A DNA stretch of 64,000 nucleotides from Notamacropus eugenii (taxonomy: Eukaryota; Chordata; Mammalia; Diprotodontia; Macropodidae): the NCBI RefSeq assembly GCF_028372415.1, contig NW_027325120.1, positions 253,501 to 317,500 of the forward strand, in the 5' to 3' direction. This document shows positions 21,487 through 32,459 of this stretch, piece by piece; positions within the stretch are counted from its first letter, which is position 1; every line of letters starts with the position of its first letter. The position numbers were made by a program, and so were the translations under genes. A model generated the notes under the pieces. It was not told where the DNA came from, made no database searches, and worked only from the letters and a program-made list of their open reading frames with translations.

Positions 21487-21881
21487 GGCTTTTCTCCAGT
21501 CTTGTATTTGAAAGTCAAATTTTGCATTCAGCTATCATCTTCTCATCAAGAATCCTTTCAAGACAATTATTGCGTTACTCATACTGTGACTCCATCATAT
21601 TTGACCTATTTCTTTCGGACTACCTGTAGTATACTCTCCTTGATCTAAGAGTGCTGGGATTTGGCCATAATATTCCCCAAAGTTTTCATTTTGGAGTCTT
21701 TTCCCAGAGGTAATCTGTGGATTCTTTCACTTTCTGTTTTACCCTGTGGTTCTAGGATAAAAGGCTAGGTATTTTCGTATAATTTCTTAAAATATGATGT
21801 ACAGAATCTTTTCGTTTTTCATCCTGGCTTTCAGGTAGGCCAATGATTCTTAGGTTATCATTTCTGAGTTTATTTCCAGGT
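21487..21881 (-). mobile_element. LINE ORF1 C-terminal fragment
   Basis: Starts at CTTTTCTCCAGTCTTGTATTTG, matching the ORF1 end of HAL1 (CATTCTTGTGTTTGAAAGTC at 13860). It continues through the C-terminal and RRM regions in reverse until CCAGG at 21877-21881, where an LTR interrupts it. Confidence 0.75.
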
Positions 21882-22355
21882 GTAACAGTAACTTAAAGAT
21901 AAAGATCTTTCTCATTAATTAATAGGCTCATTTGATCTGTTTAAATCACCTGGAAGCCTAGGTCACATGTGGTGGGAGGAGCTTGCTCAAGAGTCAGAAC
22001 ACGAAGACTGGAACAGAATCGGGAGGAAGTGAGTGGGATCAGGTCAGAGGGGATAGAACACAGGCGAACTGACACAGGTCCAACTGACACATTGTGACAA
22101 TTGAGAATGAGAAGCCCCTGGCTGGGGGAGGGGAGCTTTCAGAATGGCGCTGCCCCCTGCTGTGATCACGTTTATTAACTTCTTGGTCACCATGATGGAT
22201 TTTGCTTTCTGATTCTGGGATTTGGCTTTCTGGTGTTTAAATAAATGTTTTTCTTATGCTTTCTATATGGAGTGTCTTTCATACTTGGAGACTGAGAACT
22301 ACGCTGGCACATTCATAGTCACCAGTAGTGGTGTGAATATTGCCTTGGCGATACA
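21882..22355 (+). mobile_element. Solo LTR of an endogenous retrovirus (family shared with 29.1 and 33.9 kb)
   Basis: The 474-base LTR begins TGTAACAGTAACTTAAAG and ends GGCGATACA, with CCAGG on each side (21877-21881 and 22356-22360). The interrupted LINE reads CCAGGTCA elsewhere, which agrees with a 5-base TSD. An AATAAA lies near 22243. No interior is present, so it is a fossil left by LTR-LTR recombination. The 5-base TSD suggests, without proving, a class III (ERVL-like) element. Confidence 0.88.
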
Positions 22356-22360
22356 CCAGG

Positions 22361-23345
22361 TCACTCATTTTTTGCAATGAAATTTCACATTTTCTTCTAT
22401 TTTTTTTCATTTTTGAGTTTTCTTTGTTTATTGATGTTTTGTAGAGTTATTAACTTCATTTCCTGAATTCAAGTTTTCAGTGAACTTTTGCACTCTCTTT
22501 TCATTTGGCCAATTCTACTTTTTAAGGAATTGTTTTTGTACATTTTTTTAAAATTTTTGTACTTTCTTTTCTAAACTGTTTTTTTCATCATTCTCTCTCA
22601 TCCCTCTTAATTCTTTTCTTATTTTTCTTCTTTTATCTTATTTGATTATTTTCAATCCTGTTTGAGATCTTCTAAGAATTCTTTTTGTACCTGAAGCCAA
22701 CTCAAAATTTTCTTTCAGGTTTCACATGTAGGCATTTAGACATTGTTGTCTTGTTCTTACTTTGTGCTTTGATCTTCCCTGTCACGATAGTATTTTCAAT
22801 GTCAGATTTTAAAAATGATTTTCCAGCCTATTTTGTGAGCTTCATATTTCGGGTCTGCTCCTCATGCAGAAAGGGCGCTATTCTGAGCTTCTTACACAAG
22901 GGATGTGGGACCTTGCTATTGTACTGTTGTGATGGGAGCTCAAGACATCATATATGCCCTGCTCTGCTGTAATCCTTCTCTCTGGATTGCACCTAAACCA
23001 TGGGGCCTAGCCACTGGTTTGCTGCACCAGGGCGTCAGGATGCCTGTCAGTGGCCTATTGTGCTGGAATTTGGGGGCCTTACCACTGACCTTCTCTTTGA
23101 ATCAGGACCTCTTTCACTGGATTGTCTGATATTGGTCTGCTGTTGATCTGCCCAGACGACACCTGCACTAGGTTGTGCTTCCCTTCTTACCCAAGTGAGA
23201 CAGACCTTTCCTGTTGACCTTCTAAGTTGCCTTGGGTTCAAAACTTATTTTTACCCAGTCCTTTCGTTGGTCTCCTCATTTAAGAATTCATTTAAAGTTT
23301 TTATTTACAGCTATTCGTACTTGAATTTGGGGGGTTTAGGTATAC
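22361..23345 (-). mobile_element. LINE ORF1 N-terminal part and 5' leader
   Basis: Continues the LINE after the LTR (TCACTCATTTTTTGCAATGA, then the coiled coil in reverse to about 22690). A GC-richer leader ends near 23345 in ATTTACAGCTATTCGTACTT, which parallels 55900 and 57550 in the HAL1 leaders. It is strongly decayed. Confidence 0.65.
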
Positions 23346-23985
23346 TACTGGCTTAGTTTGTTAAAGCTTTTTATTTAAAGAAATCTGAAAGCTTCATTCA
23401 AATCTCCCATATTGTAGAGCGGTCTCCAAAGTTCTTTACATAGAGGTCAATTAGTACATATATTGGCTATTTCTTTACCCAGTATCTGATTTCCTTGAAA
23501 GCACTGCAATGATTGAGTTTTGATTTTGGCCAGGCCTTTGATTTTTTTTTAATTACTCTTCCCTCCTACTCTTCATACACTGAAGTTTTTGTAAATGTAA
23601 ATGACACCAGGCAGTTTCCTAAGAACCATCCTAAATGTGCATGTACACATCAAGCTTTCTCAGAAATTACTTTAAAATGTTTTCATCACAATGATTTTCA
23701 CAACAGCAGAAATAATTTCCGCATAAATTTTCTCAGTATTAGCCAACTCTTAAAATCCAGTCAAACTTTCCTACTCTTTTAATAGCGGATCATTTAGTAT
23801 ACCTTGAAGAAACTTCATATTCCTTGGCTGTCTACTTCCTTACTCTAGCAAGAAAAATGGAAGAATTAACCTGCTTTCATGGATTACCAAGTCCTTTGGT
23901 TGGAGAAGCCTGGGCCACAAACCCAGTTACCTTCCTACCTCAGTACAGAGAACAAATATAGGTTCTAGAGAAAGAATAAATCCTT
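23345..23985. other. Unassigned intergenic DNA
   Basis: Nothing recognised. One short plus-strand open frame (23513-23782) has no family features. Confidence 0.4.
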
Positions 23986-24125
23986 GATGTTAGTTGGTCC
24001 AACTTTTTTCTTCCTAAAATGAGGAAAATGAGCCCAAGGGAGTAAAAGTGCCCCCCTCAATATTAAACAAGCAATAAATATTAGAATAAAAATTTGTACT
24101 CTGCTCGTCTGACGCCGAAGTACAT
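23985..24125 (-). mobile_element. MIR-type SINE fragment
   Basis: CCTAAAATGAGGAAAATGAG is followed by CCCAAGGGAGTAAAAGTGCC and TTGTACTCTGCTCGTCTGAC, in the order of an antisense MIR core. Confidence 0.55.
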
Positions 24126-25070
24126 GGGCTTTTCAGCTTGCCACCATTCAATATATGGACAGCTATTACTTGCAGAGGAAGAGAAAGATTCTGTTTTTTC
24201 CTTTGTGTAATGATCAATTTTTTTGGAATGTAGAAAGCCATTCGTTCTCATTGTGTGAGACTCATTAAACATAAGTGAGTAGGAAGGGTCATGGATAGGA
24301 GGAGAATTTAATTTAATTTTCCTTTTCCTAGAATTTCCTTAAGAATTCAAATCAATTTCACTAGCAGGTATGTAGAAGACTTTCCCCTCTGTTTATCAAA
24401 ATCAGGGCAGCATTTTCTCTTCCCCAACTTAGCGTACCCCACCCATGTTTCTTGTTTTTTCTTTCAAATGTCACTCACAGTTGATCATCAATCACATCAG
24501 TCAGTTCAGACATATTCTCCTGTTCTTATGAATACAATTGCTTTTGTCCAAATCATATGAATTCATCAATGTTAGCTATGTTCTCTTTTACTATGTATTA
24601 TTTCTTACATTGTGAATATACTTTCTCTGGGTAAATTTCCTCCCTGTCATTTTTAATGCAAAGATCATTCTATTTGAAAGCAAAACTATAAGGAAAACAA
24701 TACTAGACTAGCTAGGTCTTCTCATGATATCAGTAGTCACTGTCTCACCCAGCACAAGTATTGAGGTTATTATTTCTTTTATACTTCATTTTCTCATGAC
24801 AGCTCTTATTTCAACCTAAGATCACACTAATTTCTAAGATGGTCCTAAAGATCCAAGCATGATTTTCAATATAAAGTACAATTCCTAAGTCTAGAGATTT
24901 CTTTTTCAAATTGCTGAAGCATTTTGCTAACGGGGAACAGCTCAGGACTTTTAAGCGGACATTTGTAGGGCCATTGGGAATTTTGCCTTGAGGTTTTCAT
25001 TGTTATTTTTTGGAACAAGTCTATAGAAATGTATATGCATGGACAATACACTTCATTTGCAAAGGTGAGA
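24125..25070. other. Unassigned intergenic DNA
   Basis: About 950 bases without a recognised gene or repeat. Confidence 0.4.
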
Positions 25071-25090
25071 GACACAGTATGTAATTTCTT
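25071..25090. repeat. Left TSD of HAL1 at 25.1 kb
   Basis: GACACAGTATGTAATTTCTT here and GACAGAGTATGCAATTTCTG at 28241-28260 agree at 17 of 20 positions. Confidence 0.7.
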
Positions 25091-25923
25091 TTTTTGTTGT
25101 TATTTTTAAATTAATTTATTTAAGTTTTCAACATTCATTTCCATAAAATTTTGAGTTCCAAATTTTCTCTCCACTTCTCCCCTTCCCCACCCCAAAATGC
25201 TGAGCATTCTAATTACTCCTATCACCAATCTGCCCTTCCTTCTATCTTTCCTCCCTTCCTTTATCCTCATCTTCTTGTTTGTCCTGTAGGGCAAGATAAA
25301 TGTCTATATCCCATTAAATGTCTTTCCTGTTTCCTAGTTGTATGCAAGAACAATACTCAACAATTTTTCCTAAAACTTTGAGTTCCAACTTCTCTTCCTC
25401 CCACCCTCCCCACCCATCCCATTCGGGAAGGCAAGCAATTCAATATATACCATATCTGTGTAATTTTGCAAATGACTTCCATAATAGTCATGTTGTGTAA
25501 GACTGACTATATTTCCCCCTATCCTATCCTGCTACACATTTATTCTGTTCTCTCCTTTGACCTTGTCCTTCTCCAAGAGTGTTGCCTTCTAATTGCTCCC
25601 TTCTCCCATTGCCCTCCTTTCCATCATGCTCCTGACCCTGCTTATCCCCTCCTAGCCCACTTTCCTGTGTTGTCAGATAGGTTTTCATACCAAAATGCGT
25701 GTGCATTTTATTCCTTCCTTTAGTCGAATGTGATGAGAATAAGCTTCATGTTTTTTTCTCACCTCCCCCTTTTTCCCTCCACTGAAAAGTCTTTTACCTG
25801 CCTCTTTTATGAGAGATAATTTGCCCCATACCATTTCTCCTTTTCTGCTCCCAATATATTTCTCTCTCACTCATAAATTTAATTTTTAAGATATGATCCC
25901 ATCCTATTCAACTTACCCTCTGC

Positions 25924-25929
25924 TCTCTG

Positions 25930-25974
<45 letters not shown>
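25924..25974. repeat. (TC)n(TG)n microsatellite in HAL1 3' region
   Basis: Lies just before AATCACACC, the same spot as the GT tract in the HAL1 at 13.7 kb and the CA tract at 31.5 kb. Confidence 0.93.
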
Positions 25975-25977
<3 letters not shown>

Positions 25978-26104
25978 CACACCAACTGCTCAAATACTGA
26001 AAAAAGTTTCAAGAGTTACAAATATTGCCTTTTCACGTAGGAGTGGAAATAGTTGAAATTTAGTAAGTCTGTTATGATTACTCTTTTCTGTTTACCTTTT
26101 CATT

Positions 26105-27300
26105 CTTCCCTTGATCCCTGTGTTTGAAAGTCAAATTTTCTGTTCAGCTCTGGTCTTTTCAAGAATAATTGAAACTTCTCTATTTCTTTGAAAGCCCATT
26201 TTTCTACTGAAGAATTATGTTCAGTTGTGCTAGGTAAGTGATTCATCGTTTTAGCCCTAATTTCTTTGACGTCTGGAATATCATATTCCATGCCCTTTGA
26301 TCCCTTAATGTAGAAGCTGCTGGATCGTGTGCTATCCTCCTTGTATTTCCACAATACTTGAATTGTTTCTTTCTAGCTACTTGCAATATTTTCTCCTTGA
26401 CCTGGGAATTTTGGAATTTCACCACCATGCCCCTAGGAGGTTATTTTTTTGGATCTCTTTCAGGAGGTGATTGGTGGATTCTTTCAAGATTTATTTGACC
26501 TCCTAGTTCTAGAATACGAGGGCAGTTTTCCTTGATAATTTCATGAAAGATGATGTCTAGGCTCTTTCCTTGATCGTGGCTTTCAGGTAGTCCCATAATT
26601 TTTAAATTGTCTCTCCTGGATCTATTTTCCAGGTCAGTTGTTTTTCCAATGAGATGTTTCACATTTTCTTCCATTTTTCCATTATATTGGATTTGTTTTG
26701 TGATTTCTTGGTTTCTTAAAAAGTCATTACCCTCCATCTTTTCCATTCTAATTTTTAAACAATTGTTTTCTTCAGTGAGTTTTTGAACCTCCTTTTCCAT
26801 TTGGCTAGTTCTCTTTTGAAAGCATTCTTCTCCTCATTGGCTTTTTGAACCTCTTTTGCTAATGGAGTTAGTCTATGTTGAAAGGTGTTATTCTCTTCAG
26901 CATTTTTTGGGTCTCCTTTAGCAAGGTGTTGACCTGCTTTTCATGATTTTCTTGCATCTTCTCTCATTTGTCTTCCCAATTTTTCCTGCACCCCTCTTAC
27001 TTGATTTTTCAAAATCCTTTTTGAGCTCTTCCATGGCCTGAGACCACTGGATATTTATTTTAGATGTCTGGGATACATAAGTCTTGACTTTTATATCTTT
27101 CCCTGATAGCAAGCATTGTTCTTCCTCATCTGAAAGGATGGGAGGAGATACCTGTTCACCAAGAAAGTAACCATCTGTAGTCTTATTTTTTTTCCTTTTT
27201 TGGGCATTTTCCCAACCAGTTACTTGACTTTTGGGTCCTTTGTCAAGTGTTGGGTATACTCTGGGAATCTGTAAGATCTCAGTTCCTCCAAGGTGGCACA
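26105..27300 (-). pseudogene. HAL1 ORF1 remnant
   Basis: Open pieces in three frames cover the whole protein. The N-terminus is at 26918-27301 (EEQCLLSGKDIKVKTYVSQT and NIQWSQAMEELKKDFE). The coiled coil and RRM are at 26441-26800 (CLKIRMEKMEGNDFLRNQEI and SRRDNLKIMGLPESHDQGKS). The C-terminal domain is at 26100-26428 (ARKKQFKYCGNTRRIAHDPA and RKFDFQTQ). It is the same ORF1 lineage as 13.9 kb, broken by a few frameshifts. Confidence 0.85.
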
Positions 27301-28039
27301 ATCAAGTGTGTACCCTGGTCTGGGTGCAGGAAAAGATTTTTTTGTGCCCAGAATCTCCACAGTCACCTGGCCTCCAGTTTCACCACTCCAGCACTGGGGG
27401 CTGAGATCCAGATAAGCTGCACGAGCAAGGCTGCCATTCAGTGTGAGATAAAAATCAGCTCCCTCAGGGTCTCTACACAGAGCTGAGGTAAGAATCAACT
27501 ACTCAGTGCCCCCAAGGTTTTTTTTGTTCCTACAGTGGATGTGGGCTGTTATAGGGGCTGCTGTGGGAAGTGCTGCCACCTGCCCAATGTAGTCTCTGTG
27601 ACCTTTGTCTAAGGCCAGATCTCTGGGAATGTCCTTCTCCTTTCCTGGCCAGCTGAAAAAACCTTGTCACTGACCTTTGGCACCTGTGAGTTGAGGGATC
27701 TGCGCACCACTGATACTGTGCCTGGAGATACCCTCCTGAGGGATGCCTACGAGCTGCACACTGGGCATTCAGGGCTGGGCTGGTATCCGTTACACATCTG
27801 GTGCAACAGAGATTTCCTTTCTGGTCACCCTGGTCTGGCAATCTCCTCCACTCTGTTGTTCTCCACTTCTGCTGTTCCAGAATTTGTTGACAGTCCCTCT
27901 CTACAGGTATTTTATGGGCTTGCCTGGCCCTGCCCGGACCAGCCCAGCTCTGGCTATGGCTAGTTCCCTTCCAGGTCCTGGGAGACTTTCTCCTGGCTGT
28001 AGAAGGCTATGCCAATGCCTGACGGGGCAGTGTGGTTCA

Positions 28040-28200
28040 TTCAATCCAATCTCGATTCGACCAGAAATTATTTTGTTCCTACCAGATGCCAGTTCAGGGA
28101 TAGGACCTGGGAGACAGACAAAAGGAAACAGTTTCTACTCTCGAAGTAGCTCAAGAGAGAAAATGGAAGGCAGAGTACTCTAGACAACATCCCAGACAGA
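28040..28200 (-). mobile_element. L2/MIR-type 3' tail
   Basis: CATTCAATCCAATCTCGATT, CAGATGCCAGTTCAGGGATA and GACAAAAGGAAACAGTTTCT follow the order of an antisense L2/MIR tail (CAATCAAGCATTTATT, GTGCCAGGCACTG, GATACA, CAAGGAGCTC). It lies within the TSD-bounded HAL1 segment. Confidence 0.55.
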
Positions 28201-28264
28201 ATGGCAGGCCAGCCTTTCCTGGTGGATCTCTAATGAGAAGGACAGAGTATGCAATTTCTGTTCT

Positions 28265-28505
28265 TCTCTGCATTATACACCTATTCTTTTCTGAGAACTG
28301 CTAATTTTTTTTCCTTCTTCCATCTTTTCCTTTTTTCCAACCCTTCCTCCCTCTTTTCCTATCTTCCTTCCCCTTTTCTTTTTACTCCTTCCTCCTTTTT
28401 CTTTTCTTTTTTCTTTTCCTCTTCTCTTCCTTACTTCTTTCTTTTTCTCTCTTTTACATTTTCCTTCCTTCCATTGTGTTCTGCCTTTTATTCTCTTCCT
28501 GGCCA
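28265..28505. repeat. Polypyrimidine (CT-rich) tract
   Basis: About 240 bases almost free of purines on the plus strand (TTCCTTCTTCC, TTTTCTTTTC runs). Such tracts can adopt triplex forms. The plus-strand frame across it (28249-28509, F/S/L-rich) is composition-driven. Confidence 0.85.
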
Positions 28506-28509
28506 GTGA

Positions 28510-29137
28510 CTGTTATGTTAAACCTCTCCTCTGACCCAAATTAGGAAGTGGTAGAAATTCCACTAGAGTTTTTGTATTTGTCACCAAGGGGTGTACTGAA
28601 CTAAGAGCAATATATTAATTCCTTATGTAGCCTTCTCTATTTTTTGCTTAAAAGATAATGGGTCTTTAATTCAGATGCAATTAAGTCAGTTGATTAAAGC
28701 TGGAAAGGAAAAACTGCTGACACAAATTTTTGTTTCCCTAGAAGGGAAAGAAAAAACACTAGATGATGATAGTCACCATCACCTCTCTCAGGTGTTAGAT
28801 ATGTGGAACATTAGCATCAAGGAATGAATGTTGCACCCTTGCTGACTATCATTTCCTTATTGCATCGAAGTAAACTTTCTCTGAGAACTTCTAAATTGAT
28901 TGGAAATTTGTTGGTGAATTCCAATGTTGAATGTAATGTGTACAATGGCCTTGGTACAATGCTGAGTTAAAATCTTTTAAGGATGGATTCTGTACTCCCA
29001 ACTTGTCTGGACCAAGTTGCTTCTATGTGATCCTTTGGATCTGTCGATATTTCCTCCTGCTGATTACTCATCTACATGCAATAGGGCTTTGAATCTCCAC
29101 ATCAGATCTTCCACGATTCCAAGCAGACGATGAATAT
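28510..29137. other. Unassigned intergenic DNA
   Basis: No gene or repeat recognised between the pyrimidine tract and the LTR. Confidence 0.4.
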
Positions 29138-29142
29138 ATTTC

Positions 29143-29644
29143 TGTAATGCCAAGGGAGACGATGGCAGCCATGAATATCCCAGCACAATTTTGAATCTAG
29201 AAATACAACAGACTCTCCACATGGAAGACAAAACCAAAGCATTTATTCAGACTCCAGGAAGTCAAATACATCACAGTAACAAAAATCTGTACTCTACAAG
29301 AATGTAGATGACAACACAATTCCCAAACTTTCCCCCTTCCAGGCTTCCCACAAATCAGTTTCATTAAGCAAATCAAAAGCAAGCTTTCATTCATGCTAGC
29401 CAAGTGCCTGCTTGCCTGAAACTTTCCTAGCTCTGAGTGTTCTCTGCTCAAATTTTCTCTCATTTTTGCTATAGTTCTTCTTCTTCCAGTTCCACTCTTC
29501 CTGCTCCACCCCTTCAGCAAACTCCTCCCACCATCTACTCCATGTGACTCAAATTGATGTGACGTAGGCTTCCATGTGACTGAAACAGTTCACATGGGCC
29601 TGTTAATGAATGGGAAAGATTATCTCTTTTAAATCACCATTACA
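29143..29644 (-). mobile_element. ERV LTR (3' LTR of the probable provirus)
   Basis: In reverse, it begins TGTAATGGTGATTTAAAAG and ends near TTGGCATTACA. It shares GGGAGGAG, CACATGG, AATCTTTCCCATTCATTAA and other blocks with the LTRs at 21882 and 33936. Its inner edge abuts the first base of a HAL1, so no polypurine tract is visible. Confidence 0.8.
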
Positions 29645-30464
29645 TGGAGCCAAGATGGCGGAGTAGAAAGATACACATAAGCTAGCTCCAAACCCACAGC
29701 CCATAAATTACCTGTAAAGAAGAACTCCCAACAAATTCTGGAGCAGCAGAAGCCACAGAACAATGGAGGGGAGGAGATTTCTGTTCCAGAGAGACCTGAA
29801 AAACTGACCCGAAAGGTCCATCGCGCACTGGACCTGGAGCAGGGACCAGCCCTGCCTTGGCCACGTGGCACCCAGAGAAGCACATCCGAGCAGGTTTCAG
29901 GGACAGAATCTCCAGCGGCCACGCAGGAGCAATGAAAGAGTCTTTTTGGGTGGCCAAGAGGGGAGTGGGGTTTCCTCATAACTCAGGCCCCCTCCAGAGG
30001 CGGCAGTGGAGGCGGCAGTGGACAGGGGCTCCCAAAGCAGGCAGCAGCTAGGATCCATTGTTGAATGTCTCCGCATAAACCCCATGAGGGAACTGATCCC
30101 CGTGTGGCAGCCCTGCCCTCACTTAAGAACCTGAACTTTATCTCACATTGAATAGCAGCCCCGCCCCTCTCCAAAGCCCTGAGGCTGGGAAGCAGCATTT
30201 GAATCTCAGAACCCCAAGAGCTGTCTGGGCGAATCTGGAGGGGAGGTGGGTGTGGAGAGGAAGCTCAGAAGTCAAGTCACTGGCTGGGAAAATGCCCAGA
30301 AAAGGGGAAAAAATAAGACCATAGAAGGTTATTTTCTTGGATAACAGATATCTCCTCTCTTCCTTTCGGATAAGGAAGAACAATGCCTACAATCAGGGAA
30401 AGACATAAACGTCAAGTCTTCTGTATCCCAAGCAGACAAATTAAATATTCAATGGGCTCAGGCC

Positions 30465-31199
30465 ATGGAAGAGCTCAAAAAGGATTTTGAAAATCAAGTT
30501 AGAGAGGTGGAGGAAAAACTGGGAAGAGAAATGAGAGAGTTGCAAGAAAAGCATGAAAAGCAGGTCAAAACCTTGTTAAAGGAGACTCAAAAAAATGCTG
30601 AAGAAAATACCACCTTGAAAAATAGGCTAACTCAATTGTCAAAAGAGTTTCAAAAAGCCAATGAGGAGAAGAATGCTTTCAAAACCAGAATTAGCCACAG
30701 GGAAAAGGAGGTTCAAAAGCTCACTGAAGAAAATGCTTCTTTCAAAATTAGAATGGAACAGATGGAGGCTAATGACTTTATGAGAAACCAAGAAATCACA
30801 AAACAAAACCAAAAGAATGAAAAAATGGAAGATAATGTGAAATATCTCATCGGAAAAACAACTGACCTGGAAAATAGATCCAGGAGAGACAATTTAAAAA
30901 TTATGGGACTACCTGGAAGCCATGATCAAAAAAAGAGCATAGACATCTTTCATGAAGTTATCAAGGAAAACTGCCCTGAGATTCTAGAACCAGAGGCCAA
31001 AATCAATATTCAACAAATCCACAGAACACCGCCTGAAAGAGATCCAAAAAGAGAAACTCCTAGGAATATTGTGGCCAAATTTCACAGTTCCCTGGTCAAG
31101 GAGAAAATATTGCAAGCAGCTAGAAAGAAACAATTCAAGTATTGTGGAAATACAATCAGGATAACACAAGATCTAGCAGCTTCTACATTAAGGGATTGA
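30465..31199 (+). pseudogene. HAL1 ORF1, long open part
   Basis: A 244-codon open frame starting MEELKKDFENQVREVEEKLG. It has a coiled coil with FKIRMEQMEANDFMRNQEIT, an RRM with SRRDNLKIMGLPGSHDQKKS, and part of the C-terminal domain, ARKKQFKYCGNTIRITQDLA, then TLRD and a TGA where relatives have Q or R followed by AWNRIFQKSK. The rest of the C-terminus follows to RKFDFQTQE at about 31385. The upstream N-terminal segment (ATGCCCAGAAAAGGGG at 30292) is out of frame. It is close to the 13.9-kb copy, so both are fairly recent. Confidence 0.85.
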
Positions 31200-31520
31200 T
31201 GGGCGTGGAATAGGATATTCCAGAAGTCAAAGGAAATAGGACCAAAACCAAGAATCACGTACCCAGCAAAATTGAGTATAATACTTCAGGGGGAAAATGG
31301 TCTTTAAATGAAACAGAGGACTTTCAAGCATTCTTGATGAAAAGACTAGAGCTGAAAAGAAAATTTGACTTTCAAACACAAGAATGAATAGAAGCATGAA
31401 AAGGTCAAGAGCCAAGAGAAGTCATAAGGGATTTACTAAAGTTGAACTGTTTACATTCCTACATGGAAAGACAATATTTGTAACTCTGGAAACTTTTCAG
31501 TATCTGGGTAGTGGGTGGGA

Positions 31521-31522
<2 letters not shown>

Positions 31523-31563
<41 letters not shown>
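31523..31563. repeat. (CA)n microsatellite in HAL1 3' region
   Basis: About 20 CA units downstream of the ORF1 stop, at the position homologous to the GT tracts in the minus-strand HAL1s at 13.7 and 25.95 kb. Confidence 0.95.
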
Positions 31564-31567
<4 letters not shown>

Positions 31568-32459
31568 GGCAGATCACAGGGTGAATTGAATAGGATGGGA
31601 TCATATCTTAAAAAAATGAAATTCAGTGGTGAGAAAGAAATATATGGGAGGAGAAAGGGAGAAATGGAATTGGTCAAATTATCTCTCAAAGAAGAACCAA
31701 GCATAAGACTTTTTAGTGGAGGGAAAAAGAGGGGAGGTGAGAGAAAACATGAAATTTACTCTTATCACATTCGAGTAAAGGAAGGAATAAAATGCACACT
31801 CATTTTGGTATGAAAGCCTTTCTTACAATACAGGAAAGTGGGGGAGAAGGGGATAAGCAGGGTGGAGTGGATGATGGAAGGTAGGGCAACGGGAGGAGGG
31901 AGCAATTTGAAGTCAACACTCTTGGGGAGGGATAGGATCAAAAGAGAGAATAGAAACAATGAGGGGCAGGACAGGATGGAGGGAAATATAGTTAGTCTTA
32001 TACAACACGAATGTTATTGAAGTCCTTTGCAAAACTACACAGATATGGCCTATATTGAATTGCTTGCCTTCCAAAGAGAAGGGGTGGGGAGGGAGGGATG
32101 AGGAGAAGTTGGAACTCAAAGTTTTAGGAACAACTGTAGAGTATTGTTCTTGCATACTACTAGGAAATAATAAATACAGGCAATGGGGTATAGAATGTTA
32201 TCTGGCCCTACTGGACAAAAGAGAAGATGGGGACAAGGGAAGGGATTGATGACAGAAGAGAGGGCAGACTGGTGATAGGGGCAATTAGAATGCTCGGTGT
32301 TTTGAGGTACGGGAAGGGGAGAAATGCGGGAAAAATTCGGAACCCAAGATTTTGTGAAAATGTATGTTAAAAGTTAAATTAATTAATTAATTTAAAAGAA
32401 ACATCCCAGAGAAAATATTTGGACGAATGAAAAAAAAAAGAAATGTAAAATTATCATTC

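Larger units (their letters stand above)
25091..28240 (-). mobile_element. HAL1 with about 250 bp extra at its 5' end
   Basis: From 3' to 5': T-rich tail and the HAL1 3' UTR (25091-25920), a (TC)n(TG)n tract, ORF1 (about 26990-26105), an N-terminal region with SPPILSDEEEQCLLSGKDIK (27.1 kb), then a leader to about 27985. Between there and the right TSD lie about 250 bases containing an L2/MIR-type tail (28040-28200). The TSD pair encloses all of it, which suggests the extra sequence arrived with the element, or that a later insertion occurred in the leader. Confidence 0.75.
29645..32397 (+). mobile_element. HAL1, full length, plus strand
   Basis: It starts TGGAGCCAAGATGGCGGAGT at the 5' edge and ends GAAAATGTATGTTAAAAGTT plus TTAATTAATTAATTT. 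In between are a CpG-rich leader (29645-30290), ORF1 (30292-31390), a (CA)n tract and the standard 3' UTR. About 2.75 kb, no ORF2. No TSD could be found: the left flank is the LTR terminus and the right flank is TTAAAAGAAACATCC. Confidence 0.92.

Noticed and set aside
27530-28183. Open frames of 99-146 codons in both directions
   Set aside because: They lie in the GC-richer HAL1 leader and its extra 5' sequence, overlap each other, and show no domain.
29636-29660. HAL1 as part of the provirus's own sequence
   Set aside because: Its start motif, leader, ORF1 and tail are those of the other HAL1s in the window, so it is a separate element.
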